Positions 7,714 through 16,636 are shown, counted from the first letter of the stretch. The stretch: 64,000 nt of DNA from a virus (IMGVR_UViG_3300030099_006908:30846-94845); one strand, 5' to 3'. The notes: generated by a model not told the origin, from the letters alone. Made by a program: numbers and translations.

Positions 7714-7906
7714 TAAAAATAGCCTTCAGTCAGTGATGAAAGCCGTAATGCAAGATGAAAATCTAATAAAGGGCTACGCTTCTAAAAAGTGCAAGCAATG
7801 CTTAGGAAGAGGGTATTTAGAAATAAAATTTGCAGAAGAACTCCATGCACAGAATTATCTATGTGACTGCGTTCAAAAAAACGTAAAGAAAGAATTTGAA
7901 AAATAA
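7703..7906 (+). CDS. small zinc-finger-like protein (CxxCxGxG)
   Basis: A 67-residue protein with CKQCLGRGYLEI and a later CDC. The C-x-x-C-x-G-x-G element is the half-site seen in DnaJ-type zinc fingers; with the second cysteine pair it could bind one zinc ion. Such mini-proteins are common in phages, and their targets are mostly unknown. It lies between the DUF5662-like gene and the dCMP deaminase with almost no spacing. Confidence 0.65.
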   Translation: MQNNKNSLQSVMKAVMQDENLIKGYASKKCKQCLGRGYLEIKFAEELHAQNYLCDCVQKNVKKEFEK

Positions 7907-7911
7907 GAGCT

Positions 7912-8451
7912 ATGTCTTTTTCTGAAAAATCTTTAGAATATTTAAAAAATGTAAAAAATAAAATAGAGCCCATTGACAAACCATCTTGGACTGAGTATTT
8001 TATTACAATGGCAAAGCTAGCTAGCACAAGGAGCGCTGACGCAGAAACAAAACACGGATGCGTTATAGCCGATAAAAAAAACAGAGTTATAGGAGTGGGT
8101 TATAATAGCTTTCCTGCTAATATGCCAGATAATATTCTTCCAAATAAGAGACCAGAAAAATATAAATGGATGGTCCACGCAGAAAGAAATGCACTGGCAA
8201 ATTGTGTAGTTAGGCCAGAGGGATGTACGGCTTATATAACAGGTCGCCCATGCCTTGATTGCGCAAAATCTTTGTACCAAGAGGGTATAGAGCATTTTGT
8301 GTGCTTTGATGGGCACGGAACATATCGAGAAGAAGCAGAAGACAAAAGTATATTTGAAATTTTAGTAAAAAGTGGTGATATAAAAATAGAGTGGGTAAAG
8401 CCAGATTTTGACAAAATAATAAATTATTTGGCCTCAACAATTTCTCAGTAA
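7912..8451 (+). CDS. deoxycytidylate (dCMP) deaminase
   Basis: A 179-residue zinc-dependent deaminase converting dCMP to dUMP, the precursor for dTMP. Zinc ligands and catalytic Glu are visible as HAERNA near residue 88 and GRPCLDCAK near 111-117. An upstream K-H-G-C-V-I-A strand and G-V-G-Y-N-S-F segment match the family core. Length is normal. With the class II ribonucleotide reductase and dNMP kinase it forms a phage-encoded nucleotide supply for replication. The start at 7912 is five nt after the previous stop. Confidence 0.93.
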   Translation: MSFSEKSLEYLKNVKNKIEPIDKPSWTEYFITMAKLASTRSADAETKHGCVIADKKNRVIGVGYNSFPANMPDNILPNKRPEKYKWMVHAERNALANCVVRPEGCTAYITGRPCLDCAKSLYQEGIEHFVCFDGHGTYREEAEDKSIFEILVKSGDIKIEWVKPDFDKIINYLASTISQ

Positions 8452-8454
8452 TTA

Positions 8455-8466
8455 GGTGTATATTTA
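8455..8466 (+). promoter_or_regulatory. candidate late-promoter element GGTGTATATTTA
   Basis: GGTGTATATTTA follows the deaminase stop and precedes the small basic gene and the virion gene at 8681. The TTAGGTGTATA string is shared with the site at 6393-6402. No convincing -35 hexamer stands at the usual distance, which fits recognition by an alternative sigma factor. Confidence 0.45.
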
Positions 8467-8470
8467 TTAC

Positions 8471-8680
8471 ATGACAAAAATTAATCTTAATAAAAAAAGT
8501 GAAGAGCAGTTTTTTGAAATAACCATACAGGTAAGAGATAAAAACGGCAACCCCACGGGCAAAACAAAAACTTTTGGCAGCGATAGCGCGACCAGTTTTT
8601 CTGGATGGTACAATAAAAATAACGCGCCTAAGTCCAAAAAAAACAAAAAGAATAGAAAAAAGAATAACCGGAATAGCTAA
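8471..8680 (+). CDS. small basic protein with a lysine-rich tail
   Basis: A 69-residue protein from the ATG at 8471; the frame opens at 8456 but that would place the start inside the GGTGTATA element. The N-terminal half could form a small beta domain (FFEITIQVRDKNGNPTG); the last 20 residues are almost all K, N and R, typical of a nucleic-acid-binding or capsid-interior tail. It ends exactly where the virion gene begins. The function is unknown. Confidence 0.6.
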   Translation: MTKINLNKKSEEQFFEITIQVRDKNGNPTGKTKTFGSDSATSFSGWYNKNNAPKSKKNKKNRKKNNRNS

Positions 8681-9811
8681 ATGCCAGTTACCCATAGAGT
8701 ATTTTACGCAGCAAAACGTGCAGGAATTGGTCCCGAGGGAGCAAAGGGCACAGCAAATTATACTCAAATGCATGGTCTTCAGTCCGTGGGTATGAGAACT
8801 ACTTTTAATCTATCTCAAACCTTTGAGCTTGGACAGTTATCTGTTTACGAATATATCGAGGGTCTTCCAGAGGTTTCTATAGATGTAGAAAAAGTTTTAG
8901 ACGGATATTGCCCAGTATATGTACTCGCAACAGGACAAGGCACTCAGGCTACAGACAGCACTCTCATTGGCAGGGCAGACGCCAAATGCGATTTTTTAAT
9001 TTCTGTTTTTACAGACAGCCAAACTGTTGCAGGCGGTGTTAGTGATGCCGAAGGTACGGGAGGCGCACTACAGCACGTTCTATGCTCAGGAGTTATGGTT
9101 GACTCTGTTTCGTATAGCATTGGAATAGATGGATATGCCACAGAAAATGTTACGTTAGTAGGACAACACAAAACATGGCACTCTGCAGGAAATGCAGGTT
9201 TTTCTGGAACAGGATTCAAGGCTGGCTTTATATCTTCTGCCGGTAACGATGCCCCTAAGTCTTTAAGCACTAATCTTAATATGGCTGGCGAAGACTACCA
9301 GAATGATGGCGGCGTACAGACAAGAGAGGATGTTTTGCTTGGACCCAACGGAACTACGCTACCATCAGACATAGTTGGCGTAAACAATGAAGGTAAAGTA
9401 GTTATGAATCCAGATGGAAACTTTCACGTTCACCTGCAAAGCCTTTCCTTCTCAGTAGATATGGGCAGAGAGCAGATTTTTGAATTGGGTAGAAGAGGTC
9501 TATATCACAGGTATGTTCCATTTCCAGTTCAGGTTAATGCTGAAATAGGAGTTCTCTCACAATCTGGAGACTTAATAGAGGCCCACTCAGACAGGGGAAT
9601 TGATAGAAGCGCATACCCAATACAGTTAATAATGAGAGAGGGCCTTGTAGTTGATTTAGGCAGTCAAAATAGGCTCTCTTCCGTTAATGTAACGGGAGGA
9701 GATGTAGGGGGCGGAAACGAACAAATAACATACAGTTATCAAAATTTTAATGACTTTACTGTATATCATCCAGAAGACCCAAGGTCATTCTCTAGGCCCT
9801 CAGTGCCTTAG
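8681..9811 (+). CDS. virion structural protein, probably tail-tube type
   Basis: A 376-residue soluble protein with no signal or membrane segment. It is rich in G, S and V, with beta-strand alternation throughout and an early TFNLSQTFELGQLSVYEY segment. An S-V-S-Y-S-I-G-I-D-G-Y-A-T-E-N-V-T-L-V-G stretch near residues 145-164 resembles the beta-sandwich cores of tail-tube proteins of large myophages. I infer a tail-tube or related ring-forming virion protein from composition and this pattern; no motif proves it. The candidate late promoter at 8455 and the neighbouring lysine-rich gene fit late expression. Confidence 0.65.
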   Translation: MPVTHRVFYAAKRAGIGPEGAKGTANYTQMHGLQSVGMRTTFNLSQTFELGQLSVYEYIEGLPEVSIDVEKVLDGYCPVYVLATGQGTQATDSTLIGRADAKCDFLISVFTDSQTVAGGVSDAEGTGGALQHVLCSGVMVDSVSYSIGIDGYATENVTLVGQHKTWHSAGNAGFSGTGFKAGFISSAGNDAPKSLSTNLNMAGEDYQNDGGVQTREDVLLGPNGTTLPSDIVGVNNEGKVVMNPDGNFHVHLQSLSFSVDMGREQIFELGRRGLYHRYVPFPVQVNAEIGVLSQSGDLIEAHSDRGIDRSAYPIQLIMREGLVVDLGSQNRLSSVNVTGGDVGGGNEQITYSYQNFNDFTVYHPEDPRSFSRPSVP

Positions 9812-9848
9812 TGCTATTATAAATTAAGGAAATAAAATAGGACAGAAT

Positions 9849-12329
9849 ATGTACTCTTACGAAGATGCTTTAAGTAGCTCCACAGAATATTTTAAAGGAG
9901 ACGAACTTGCCGCGAAAGTTTTTGTTGACAAGTATGCTCTTAGAGATAATAATAAAAATCTTTTAGAAAAAACGCCTGACGATATGCATCTTCGAATTGC
10001 GTCTGAGATAGCCAGAGTAGAGAAATCAAAATATAAAGAAACAAAAATAAAACCTCTATCTAAACAACTGGTCTATGAATATCTAAAAGGGTTTGAAAAA
10101 ATTGTGCCTCAAGGAAGCCCCATGTACGGCATAGGAAATACAAACCAGTGCGTTACTTTATCTAACTGCTATGTGCTTGATTCTCCAGAAGATAGCTATG
10201 GAGGCATTCACTGGACGGATGAGCAGATTACTCAAATTTCTAAAAGAAGAGGCGGTGTAGGAATAGATATTTCTAAACTTCGCCCATCCGGAGAGTCCAC
10301 TAAGAACTCTTCCCGAACTACCAGCGGCATTGCGAGCTGGATGGAAAGGTTTTCAAATAGCACAAGAGAAGTAGGTCAAGATGGTCGTCGTGGTGCACAG
10401 ATGCAATCTATTAGCGTTCATCATCCAGAAGTCCTTACTTTTGCCAACATTAAAAAAGACAGAACAAAGGTTACGGGCGCAAACATATCAATAAGACTTA
10501 CGGACGAATTTTTAAAAGCTGTGTATAGCGATAGCAAATACGAACAAAGATGGCCCGTTGATTCTAAAGAACCAAAGATAAAGAATAAGGTTTCAGCCAG
10601 AGAAGTATGGAGACAAATAATTGAAAACGCACATGACAATGCAGAGCCAGGGCTTTTGTTTTGGGACAACGTAATTGAGAATAGCCCAGCCGACTGCTAT
10701 CCAGAGGAAGGGTTTGAGACTATCTCTACCAACCCCTGTTCAGAACTTCCTCTCTCTGCCCTAGACTCATGCAGGCTTCTTCTACTGAACTTATTTGGCT
10801 ATGTAAAAGAGCCGTTCACAAGCAAGGCTTATTTTGACTATCAAGAATTCTTTGAGGACGCTAAGATTGCGCAAAGAATGATGGATGATATCATAGACCT
10901 CGAAATGGAGGCCATAGAGCGAATTATTAAAAAGATTGAGTCTGACCCAGAATCAAAAGATATTAAAGCCAGAGAGCTTGATATGTGGCATAGAATCTAT
11001 GATAATTGCAAAAACGGCAGGAGAACGGGTTTAGGGATTACGGCTCTTGGCGACACAATCGCCGCGCTTGGATTTAAGTATGCTAGCGAGCGTAGCATTC
11101 AAGAGACAGACCAAATTTTTAAAACTCTGAAATTTGCATCCTACATCTCGTCGGCAGAAATGGCAGAAGACCTTGGCCCATTTCCGGTATGGAACTACGA
11201 GAAAGAATCCGGAAACAAATTCCTAAAAAGAATGTACAGCGAGAAGCTGGATTTTGGCGGGTTAGATATCAAGGGTAAAGATGTTCTTGAGAAGGTGAAA
11301 CAAGTGGGTCGTAGAAACATATCTAATCTAACATGCGCTCCTGCGGGAAGCGTTAGCATTGAATGTCAAACAACCAGTGGTATTGAGCCCATGTTCATGC
11401 CCTCTTATACAAGAAAGAAAAAGGGCTATCCCTCTGATTCTGACTTCCGAACAGACGAAGTTGACCAGAACGGAGACCACTGGATGTACTTCAAGGTGTA
11501 TCACCCAAAGCTGCAAGACTGGATGAACGTCAATCCAGATAAAAAATTTGAAGATTCTCCTTGGTTTGGAGCGTGTGCAGAAGACTTAAACTGGAAGCAG
11601 CGAGTTAAACTTCAAGCTGCGGCACAACAGCACATCGACCACGCTATTAGTTCTACTTTAAATCTACCAGAAGATGTTTCAGTAGAACAAGTGGAAGAGA
11701 TTTATGAAGAAGCCTGGGAAAGAGGCTGTAAGGGAATCACTGTATACAGAAAGAATTGCAGGACAGGAGTTCTGGTAGAAGAGGCCAAGCAAAAGCAAGA
11801 AGAAGCTGCCGAGCAAACTGTAGAAGACGAGAAAAGGCCTAAAGAGCTACCCTGTGATGTGTACCACATTAGTGTACAGTCAAATAAGTATTTTGTTTTA
11901 GTTGGACTAAAAGATGGAAAACCATATGAAGTTTTCGCTGGCAAGAACGGGTTTCTCAACAAGGGTATCAAGAGCGGAAAAATAATCAGAAAAAGAAGAA
12001 AGGTATACAGAGCAGAGTTTGACGACGACCACCAAACTGAACTTTCACCAATTACCGCAGCCTGTACAGACCACGAAGAAACAATTACCAGGCTCATATC
12101 TGGCTATTTAAGACTTGGCGTTGATATGCATTTTATAGTGCAACAGCTAGAAAAAGTAGACGGAGAGATGCATTGTTTTGCTAGAAGCGTGTCAAGAGCG
12201 CTAAAGAAGTATATTCCTGATGGAACAGAGGAGAAGGGCGAGTCTTGCCCTGAATGTGGATATTCGTCTTTAGTTAGACAGGAGGGTTGCGTGACTTGTT
12301 TATCTTGTGGATGGAGTAAGTGCCTGTAA
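9849..12329 (+). CDS. nrdJ: class II (adenosylcobalamin-dependent) ribonucleotide reductase
   Basis: An 826-residue enzyme making deoxyribonucleotides from ribonucleotides with coenzyme B12. Landmarks: the first redox cysteine in NQCVTLSNC near residue 99, a GGVGIDISKLRPSG loop near 138, the radical and active-site segment NPCSELPLS near 294, and CAPAGSVSIE near 495. The C-terminus carries CPECG and a final EGCVTCLSCGWSKC, the cysteine tail usual in NrdJ that relays electrons. As a class II enzyme it needs no NrdB and works with or without oxygen, but depends on host cobalamin. It starts 37 nt after the tail protein, beginning the replication block. Confidence 0.95.
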   Translation: MYSYEDALSSSTEYFKGDELAAKVFVDKYALRDNNKNLLEKTPDDMHLRIASEIARVEKSKYKETKIKPLSKQLVYEYLKGFEKIVPQGSPMYGIGNTNQCVTLSNCYVLDSPEDSYGGIHWTDEQITQISKRRGGVGIDISKLRPSGESTKNSSRTTSGIASWMERFSNSTREVGQDGRRGAQMQSISVHHPEVLTFANIKKDRTKVTGANISIRLTDEFLKAVYSDSKYEQRWPVDSKEPKIKNKVSAREVWRQIIENAHDNAEPGLLFWDNVIENSPADCYPEEGFETISTNPCSELPLSALDSCRLLLLNLFGYVKEPFTSKAYFDYQEFFEDAKIAQRMMDDIIDLEMEAIERIIKKIESDPESKDIKARELDMWHRIYDNCKNGRRTGLGITALGDTIAALGFKYASERSIQETDQIFKTLKFASYISSAEMAEDLGPFPVWNYEKESGNKFLKRMYSEKLDFGGLDIKGKDVLEKVKQVGRRNISNLTCAPAGSVSIECQTTSGIEPMFMPSYTRKKKGYPSDSDFRTDEVDQNGDHWMYFKVYHPKLQDWMNVNPDKKFEDSPWFGACAEDLNWKQRVKLQAAAQQHIDHAISSTLNLPEDVSVEQVEEIYEEAWERGCKGITVYRKNCRTGVLVEEAKQKQEEAAEQTVEDEKRPKELPCDVYHISVQSNKYFVLVGLKDGKPYEVFAGKNGFLNKGIKSGKIIRKRRKVYRAEFDDDHQTELSPITAACTDHEETITRLISGYLRLGVDMHFIVQQLEKVDGEMHCFARSVSRALKKYIPDGTEEKGESCPECGYSSLVRQEGCVTCLSCGWSKCL

Positions 12330-12700
12330 TGCCTACATATGTATTTAAATGCGAAGAATGCGACTATGAACTTGAAGTTGAGCAAAGTATAAAGAAGCCC
12401 ACACCAAATAGAAAAAAGTGTCCAGAATGCGGAAAAAATAAATTAGAGAGACTTTTATTTGCCCCGCACGTTTACAATAAGCCTGGAGACGATAAAATAT
12501 CTATAGGTCTTCTCTCAGACAGAAATGCCGAGAGATTTTCACAAGACCAAAAAGAGGCTATAGATAAGAAAAATGGCGTTAAGAGAAAAAAGAAATCCTC
12601 AAAAAACAACTTCTGGGAAACCTCTAAGGAAAATATGAAAAAAATATCAGTAATGACGCCCGCGCAAAAAAAGAAGTATATAGAGACTGGTGAAAAATGA
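12329..12700 (+). CDS. FmdB-like zinc-ribbon protein
   Basis: A 123-residue protein. The N-terminus PTYVFKCEECDYELEVEQS followed by CPECGK forms the C-x-x-C...C-x-x-C zinc ribbon of the FmdB family. The remainder is lysine-rich and probably disordered. The ATG at 12329 shares a base with the reductase stop codon (TAATG); an in-frame GTG nine nt earlier has no better ribosome site. FmdB ribbons are small putative regulatory or adaptor proteins of uncertain role. Confidence 0.78.
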   Translation: MPTYVFKCEECDYELEVEQSIKKPTPNRKKCPECGKNKLERLLFAPHVYNKPGDDKISIGLLSDRNAERFSQDQKEAIDKKNGVKRKKKSSKNNFWETSKENMKKISVMTPAQKKKYIETGEK

Positions 12701-13050
12701 AATCGGAAAAAACAGAAGACGATAAAAAGAAAGAGATGTTGTCCAGGAAAAGAGAATATATTCCCGGCTCCACCGTTTCTGAAGTAGTGGTTGACGTTAT
12801 AACCTACAGAGCATACATAGACAAACAAACAAAGCAGAAAATATTTGAGACAGTAGATGTATCCTCAAAACAATTCTCAGCAAAAATTCCTTCTGACGAC
12901 GCTCTTGAAGCCGCTGAAATAGTGTCTGGTAATCTTGAAAAAAATCAGTCAGTCTGGGATGTCTTTGATAGTATAGAGTCCGAGAATGAAATGCTAAGAC
13001 AGATTTCAGAAGAACAACACAAACAGAAAAATATTAGCGATGACGAATAA
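12697..13050 (+). CDS. hypothetical acidic protein
   Basis: A 117-residue protein whose ATG overlaps the previous stop (ATGA). A central V-S-E-V-V-V-D-V-I-T-Y strand region is flanked by charged helices. The second half, from about residue 70, is strongly acidic. The family was not recognised; placement in an uninterrupted chain of overlapping genes supports it being real. Confidence 0.65.
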   Translation: MKSEKTEDDKKKEMLSRKREYIPGSTVSEVVVDVITYRAYIDKQTKQKIFETVDVSSKQFSAKIPSDDALEAAEIVSGNLEKNQSVWDVFDSIESENEMLRQISEEQHKQKNISDDE

Positions 13051-13336
13051 TCATAATGAAAACGGCGGAGTCATTGAATGCTCAAACTGTTCAGTCCCTT
13101 TAGTTGAGGTGTGGATTACCGAAGAAAATTCATCTCAAGAAACAAAAATAATTGCTGTTTGCGACCATTGCGACGACCAATCTTTTGAAAAAAAAATAAT
13201 TGGGAAATTTTACTTAGGAGGAACAGATTACAGCTCGATAGATTCGATAGATACAGACAATGTAAAAGAAGAGGAATCAGTCATTACATATCAAGAAATA
13301 ACTGTTAAAACTAGAAAGACAGAAGAATATGGATAG
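13040..13336 (+). CDS. small zinc-ribbon protein
   Basis: A 98-residue protein with CSNCSVP near residue 14 and CDHCDDQ near 45, two C-x-x-C knuckles about 28 residues apart, which should coordinate zinc. The rest is acidic, with strands at the end. It starts inside the previous gene and ends inside the next, so translation is coupled. It may be an adaptor in replication or transcription, given its neighbours, but no function can be assigned. Confidence 0.65.
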   Translation: MTNNHNENGGVIECSNCSVPLVEVWITEENSSQETKIIAVCDHCDDQSFEKKIIGKFYLGGTDYSSIDSIDTDNVKEEESVITYQEITVKTRKTEEYG

Positions 13337-13760
13337 AGATACGAGAACAAAAGAAATGGAAGATTTCAAACTTGGCGAAGATTCCGCAGGCTCAATGCAA
13401 AGCACTGTGGGTTATACGGCTAACGAATCTCCAGATAAAGACTCGAGTGGTCATTATGTGTTTTCTGAGCCTAAGCAAATAGAGCCGGAAAATGAGTATT
13501 GCTACGCTAAAAAAATTACAATTAAAAATAATAACGGCTCCATAAGGTACAAGTACTTTGTTAAGGTGGGGCCGGATGGAAGGATTTTTAATCCATGGGG
13601 CATGTTTTCAGAAGGAACTCAGGGTAAATATTCTAGAGGTAGAGGCAAGCTTGAGTGGAAATTCACAGACGTAAAGGAAAAGTGTTTTGATTATTATTCA
13701 AAATTTTTACAATCAAGAAATGCAGGTTGGTTAAACAACGCTGAAAGGGAACTAAGATAA
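13329..13760 (+). CDS. hypothetical protein
   Basis: A 143-residue protein. The first 45 residues look disordered, followed by a compact domain containing CYAKKITIKNNNGSIRYKYF and an aromatic FNPWGMFSEGTQGKYSRGRG segment, suggesting a small beta-barrel with a nucleic-acid-friendly loop. It shares its last base with the first of the next gene. The family is unknown. Confidence 0.65.
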   Translation: MDRDTRTKEMEDFKLGEDSAGSMQSTVGYTANESPDKDSSGHYVFSEPKQIEPENEYCYAKKITIKNNNGSIRYKYFVKVGPDGRIFNPWGMFSEGTQGKYSRGRGKLEWKFTDVKEKCFDYYSKFLQSRNAGWLNNAERELR

Positions 13761-14149
13761 TGCCTAAACCAAGAGAACTCACAGATATAGAAAAATTTTA
13801 TATACAAAATAACTTGCAAAAGAATGACTCCGAGCTTGCTTCTGGAATGTCTGGCGTAGGGCCAAAAACAGTCGCAAAATACAGACAAGAAGTAAATGAA
13901 AGCGCTGTCAACGATGCGTCTGAGAAGAGCAAAAGAGAGTCTGTTGAAGAGAGCCGAGAGGAAAGGATAGATAGACTGTCTAGGGCTCCCGATGCTGGAG
14001 AGCTTATGTCAAGAAGGGATGGCGTTTCTATAATGACACAGCAGGCGTCAGAGGTAACGGACGCAAGAAAAATAGTAAAAGGAAATAGCATCCCGGCTGA
14101 AGAATTTGAAGCAAAAAATAGAGACAAAATTCACAGACCAAAGAGTTGA
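13760..14149 (+). CDS. putative helix-turn-helix protein
   Basis: A 129-residue protein. Residues 6-43 (ELTDIEKFYIQNN, then SELASGMSGVGPKTVAKYRQE) have the spacing of a helix-turn-helix DNA-binding domain, with G-V-G-P-K-T-V as turn and recognition helix start. The rest is highly charged and likely helical or disordered. It may be a regulator or a replication accessory; it sits upstream of RecA. ATG at 13760 overlaps the preceding TAA. Confidence 0.62.
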   Translation: MPKPRELTDIEKFYIQNNLQKNDSELASGMSGVGPKTVAKYRQEVNESAVNDASEKSKRESVEESREERIDRLSRAPDAGELMSRRDGVSIMTQQASEVTDARKIVKGNSIPAEEFEAKNRDKIHRPKS

Positions 14150-14152
14150 ATT

Positions 14153-14641
14153 ATGAGCGTAGAAAAGGTTGCCGTAGAAAAATACGGTCTATGTATAGAA
14201 GATTGCAATTTCTTAGAAGATAAAACTATATGGGTTGCATCTCTCTCAAATGGGCTAGTTGTTAGACAAGACGACGACAGAGCAGGTAAAGAGCCTGTTG
14301 CTTGGAAAAGGCTGGCAAAATATTGCAGCTACGAGTCTATAGACATAGACAGTCTTTACTTAAAGTTTCGCTCCCATCAAGTCCACATGCAAGAAGGGCC
14401 AGATGTACAAGGATATTATTTTTGTTACGGGGCGCATAAGGAGTTTGACGAAAACATAACGAGGCAGCATTATGTGTGCGGCGTTTTGGTCAACGGCTTT
14501 TTGGAATACGAATGGTACGAAACACCTGCTTTGGTATCGACGAAAACAAATAACAGAAAAGCAAATTCAGAAGATGTTCAATCTAGTAAATTAATATTGA
14601 AAAAAGCTGTTTCCATTGAGTCGCCATGCTTTCTTCGTTAA
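14153..14641 (+). CDS. hypothetical protein
   Basis: A 162-residue protein with five cysteines and an aromatic centre (VQGYYFCYGAHKEF; YVCGVLVNGFLEYEWYE). No signal peptide or known motif is visible. It is the last gene before the promoter at 14647, so it ends one transcription unit, although no terminator hairpin follows. Confidence 0.65.
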   Translation: MSVEKVAVEKYGLCIEDCNFLEDKTIWVASLSNGLVVRQDDDRAGKEPVAWKRLAKYCSYESIDIDSLYLKFRSHQVHMQEGPDVQGYYFCYGAHKEFDENITRQHYVCGVLVNGFLEYEWYETPALVSTKTNNRKANSEDVQSSKLILKKAVSIESPCFLR

Positions 14642-14646
14642 TTTGA

Positions 14647-14674
14647 TTTACAACATGCTTTTTTATGCTATAAT
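14647..14674 (+). promoter_or_regulatory. sigma-70-type promoter before the recombination/replication genes
   Basis: TTTACA (14647-14652), a 16-nt spacer and a perfect TATAAT (14669-14674) fill the 42-nt gap before the gene at 14684. The start point would lie near 14681, giving a nearly leaderless message for that gene. It would drive the small protein, RecA and the helicase/primase chain. Confidence 0.75.
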
Positions 14675-14683
14675 AATATTATT

Positions 14684-15148
14684 ATGGCAAAAGAAAAATC
14701 ACAGAAAAACCCTTATCTATCATCTTACGGTGGAGGATATATTAGGGCTGACCAATGGGTTACAGAAAAACTGTGCGCTCTTATAGCAAAAAAACAAGGC
14801 TCTGAGCTTCCAGATAAGTTTTGGAATTTACCAAACTGGAAGTCTATATTCAGAAGACAAGTACAGATGGCATCTTCTCTTCTAATAATTTATGATGCTG
14901 ACGCTATTTCGTCCGCACTTAGAGATAAGCGACTTTATAATGTAAGGTCTTTTGGCGCATTTTCATACTCAGGATTTTCTAAAATTTTAGACGAACACCA
15001 GCAAAGAATAGACTCAAATGCAAAAGAAGCAGAGTTTGAATTACAAAGTAGAGATACTAAACAAATTCCAAAATTACATAAACGAGATAACAAGTTGTCG
15101 AGGTTAAAAAATATAGATGGCGAAACAAGACCCATTCAAAGTGGCTAA
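14684..15148 (+). CDS. hypothetical protein linked to RecA
   Basis: A 154-residue basic protein, largely helical, with an SFGAFSYSGFSKILDEHQQR segment near residue 90. No known motif was recognised. It overlaps the recA start by 32 nt and is the first gene after a promoter, so it is made together with RecA and may assist recombination. The ATG follows TAATATTATT with no clear ribosome site, consistent with a very short leader. Confidence 0.65.
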   Translation: MAKEKSQKNPYLSSYGGGYIRADQWVTEKLCALIAKKQGSELPDKFWNLPNWKSIFRRQVQMASSLLIIYDADAISSALRDKRLYNVRSFGAFSYSGFSKILDEHQQRIDSNAKEAEFELQSRDTKQIPKLHKRDNKLSRLKNIDGETRPIQSG

Positions 15149-16238
15149 AGATTTATTAGCCAAACATGGAGACAATATAGTAAGAAGTGGAGACGCAATG
15201 GTTTCCGATAAGCAGGAAATCGTTTCTGTGTCACCTCTAATTGATGTAAATATAGGAGGAGGAATACCGGAAGGCTCAGTCGTGCTTCTTGCTGGCGATG
15301 AAAAGTGCGGTAAGACTGTCACAGCATTGCAAATTTGTAAAAACGCACAAGACATGGGCAAAAATATATACTATCTAAACATCGAGGCTAGGCTAAAATC
15401 CAGAGACTTAGAAGGAATAGATGGTCTAGACCTAGAAAAAATAAACGTAGTTAGTTCATACAGAGAGGATGACAGTGAAGGAAACCTTGTTCAGAGCAAA
15501 ATTCTTAGCGGAGAAGAGTGGCTCAGTTTTGCTGAGAATTTTATACATAATGACCCTGGATGTGTTGTGGTTCTTGATTCTATTTCTCAGCTTGTAACTG
15601 AACGTCAGCTACAGGCAGACATTGGGGATGTCACTGGAGACGGTGGCTTCAGACTACTTTCTCAGTTTATTGGCAGAATAGCTCCAGTAGTGGTTGTTAA
15701 TAAATGCATTGTGATAGGCATACAACACTTAATTGCAAACACCAGAGCAAGGCCAGGACAAAAGACAAAGAGCAGAAGTGGTGGTCGTAAGATTAGATAT
15801 GCGGTTGACGTAGACCTTGAATGCACATACATACAGCCCTGGAAAGCTTCTTCGGCAGAGGACGCAGAGCAGATAGGGCAAAGAGTTAATTGGATTACTC
15901 GCTCTACTGCTAGACCCATACCACCAGGAAGAAAGATTGAGTCTCTACTCAGGTATGGAGTCGGGCTTGACAAGATTGCAGAACTAATTAGTCTAGGTAA
16001 AAGCCTTGGTTTTATTAAGGTTTCCGGTTCTTGGTATGTCCTAGAGTACATGCAAAATCATTTGGATGTTCTGGGTGTGGATGAATGGTCAGTAGATAAG
16101 AAAGGCAAATTAACGCCAGAGATGTCAAAGCTAGTACAAGCTCAGGGTGAACATAAAGCTCATGACCTACTCAAAGCTAATCCACTTTATCTTGATTGCT
16201 TACAAAAAGACATATATGAAATGCTTGGGATGACTTAA
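15117..16238 (+). CDS. recA: RecA/UvsX-type recombinase
   Basis: A 373-residue recombinase that forms filaments on single-stranded DNA and catalyses strand exchange with ATP. The nucleotide-binding loop reads GDEKCGKT (residues about 60-67) in place of GPESSGKT of RecA. A Walker B-like strand CVVVLDSIS lies near 145-153, and DNA-loop and mobile regions follow (ARPGQKTKSRSGGRKIRYAV). The C-terminal extension is phage-specific. A GAGG site precedes the ATG. Next come a nuclease-fold gene, a coiled-coil gene and the helicase, a typical phage recombination-replication arrangement. Confidence 0.93.
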   Translation: MAKQDPFKVAKDLLAKHGDNIVRSGDAMVSDKQEIVSVSPLIDVNIGGGIPEGSVVLLAGDEKCGKTVTALQICKNAQDMGKNIYYLNIEARLKSRDLEGIDGLDLEKINVVSSYREDDSEGNLVQSKILSGEEWLSFAENFIHNDPGCVVVLDSISQLVTERQLQADIGDVTGDGGFRLLSQFIGRIAPVVVVNKCIVIGIQHLIANTRARPGQKTKSRSGGRKIRYAVDVDLECTYIQPWKASSAEDAEQIGQRVNWITRSTARPIPPGRKIESLLRYGVGLDKIAELISLGKSLGFIKVSGSWYVLEYMQNHLDVLGVDEWSVDKKGKLTPEMSKLVQAQGEHKAHDLLKANPLYLDCLQKDIYEMLGMT

Positions 16239-16636
16239 TGAAGGTAATAGATTTTAACGGAAAAGAACACAACTTCCCACCAACGGGTCATCAGCCTGAT
16301 TTGGATGATGGCCGAAAAAGAAGTGAAATACACCTACACGCCAGAAGATTGCTCAGAGAGCTTTATCCAACACAAAGAATACTAGAAGAAGTGCCTCTGC
16401 CTGGAACTAAACAATACGCAGACTTTTACCTCCCTCACAGAAAAGCGGTTATTGAAGTTCACGGCAGACAGCACTATGAGTTTGTTGCGCACTTTCATGA
16501 AGATAGATGGGGTTTTGCAAAGTCAAAGCAAAATGACTCCAAAAAAGAAAGCTGGTGTGATATGAATAATATTAAGTATATAGTTTTACCATACAATAAG
16601 GTTAATGATTGGGATGACATCATATCAGAGTCTTGA
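16238..16636 (+). CDS. PD-(D/E)xK / Vsr-fold nuclease-like protein
   Basis: A 132-residue protein. Around residues 62-84, YADFYLPHRKAVIEVHGRQH gives a D-(12)-E-x-H pattern close to the Vsr/DUF559 endonuclease core (D, E-x-D/H, H), and C-terminal strand IKYIVLPYNKV fits the fold. It could cut recombination intermediates or be a homing-type nuclease; lack of an associated DNA-binding domain and its place between recA and replication genes favour a repair role. The start overlaps the recA stop (TAATG). Confidence 0.75.
   Translation: MKVIDFNGKEHNFPPTGHQPDLDDGRKRSEIHLHARRLLRELYPTQRILEEVPLPGTKQYADFYLPHRKAVIEVHGRQHYEFVAHFHEDRWGFAKSKQNDSKKESWCDMNNIKYIVLPYNKVNDWDDIISES

Noticed and set aside
8210-8773. 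187-residue minus-strand ORF over the dCMP deaminase and virion gene
   Set aside because: It is the shadow of a certain gene (deaminase with zinc motifs), its composition is C-, F- and L-rich, and no ribosome site or motif supports it.
9812-9848. Late promoter TATAAATT before the ribonucleotide reductase
   Set aside because: The string fits T4-type late promoters only in part, has no GGTGTATA core and the downstream gene is not a late gene.
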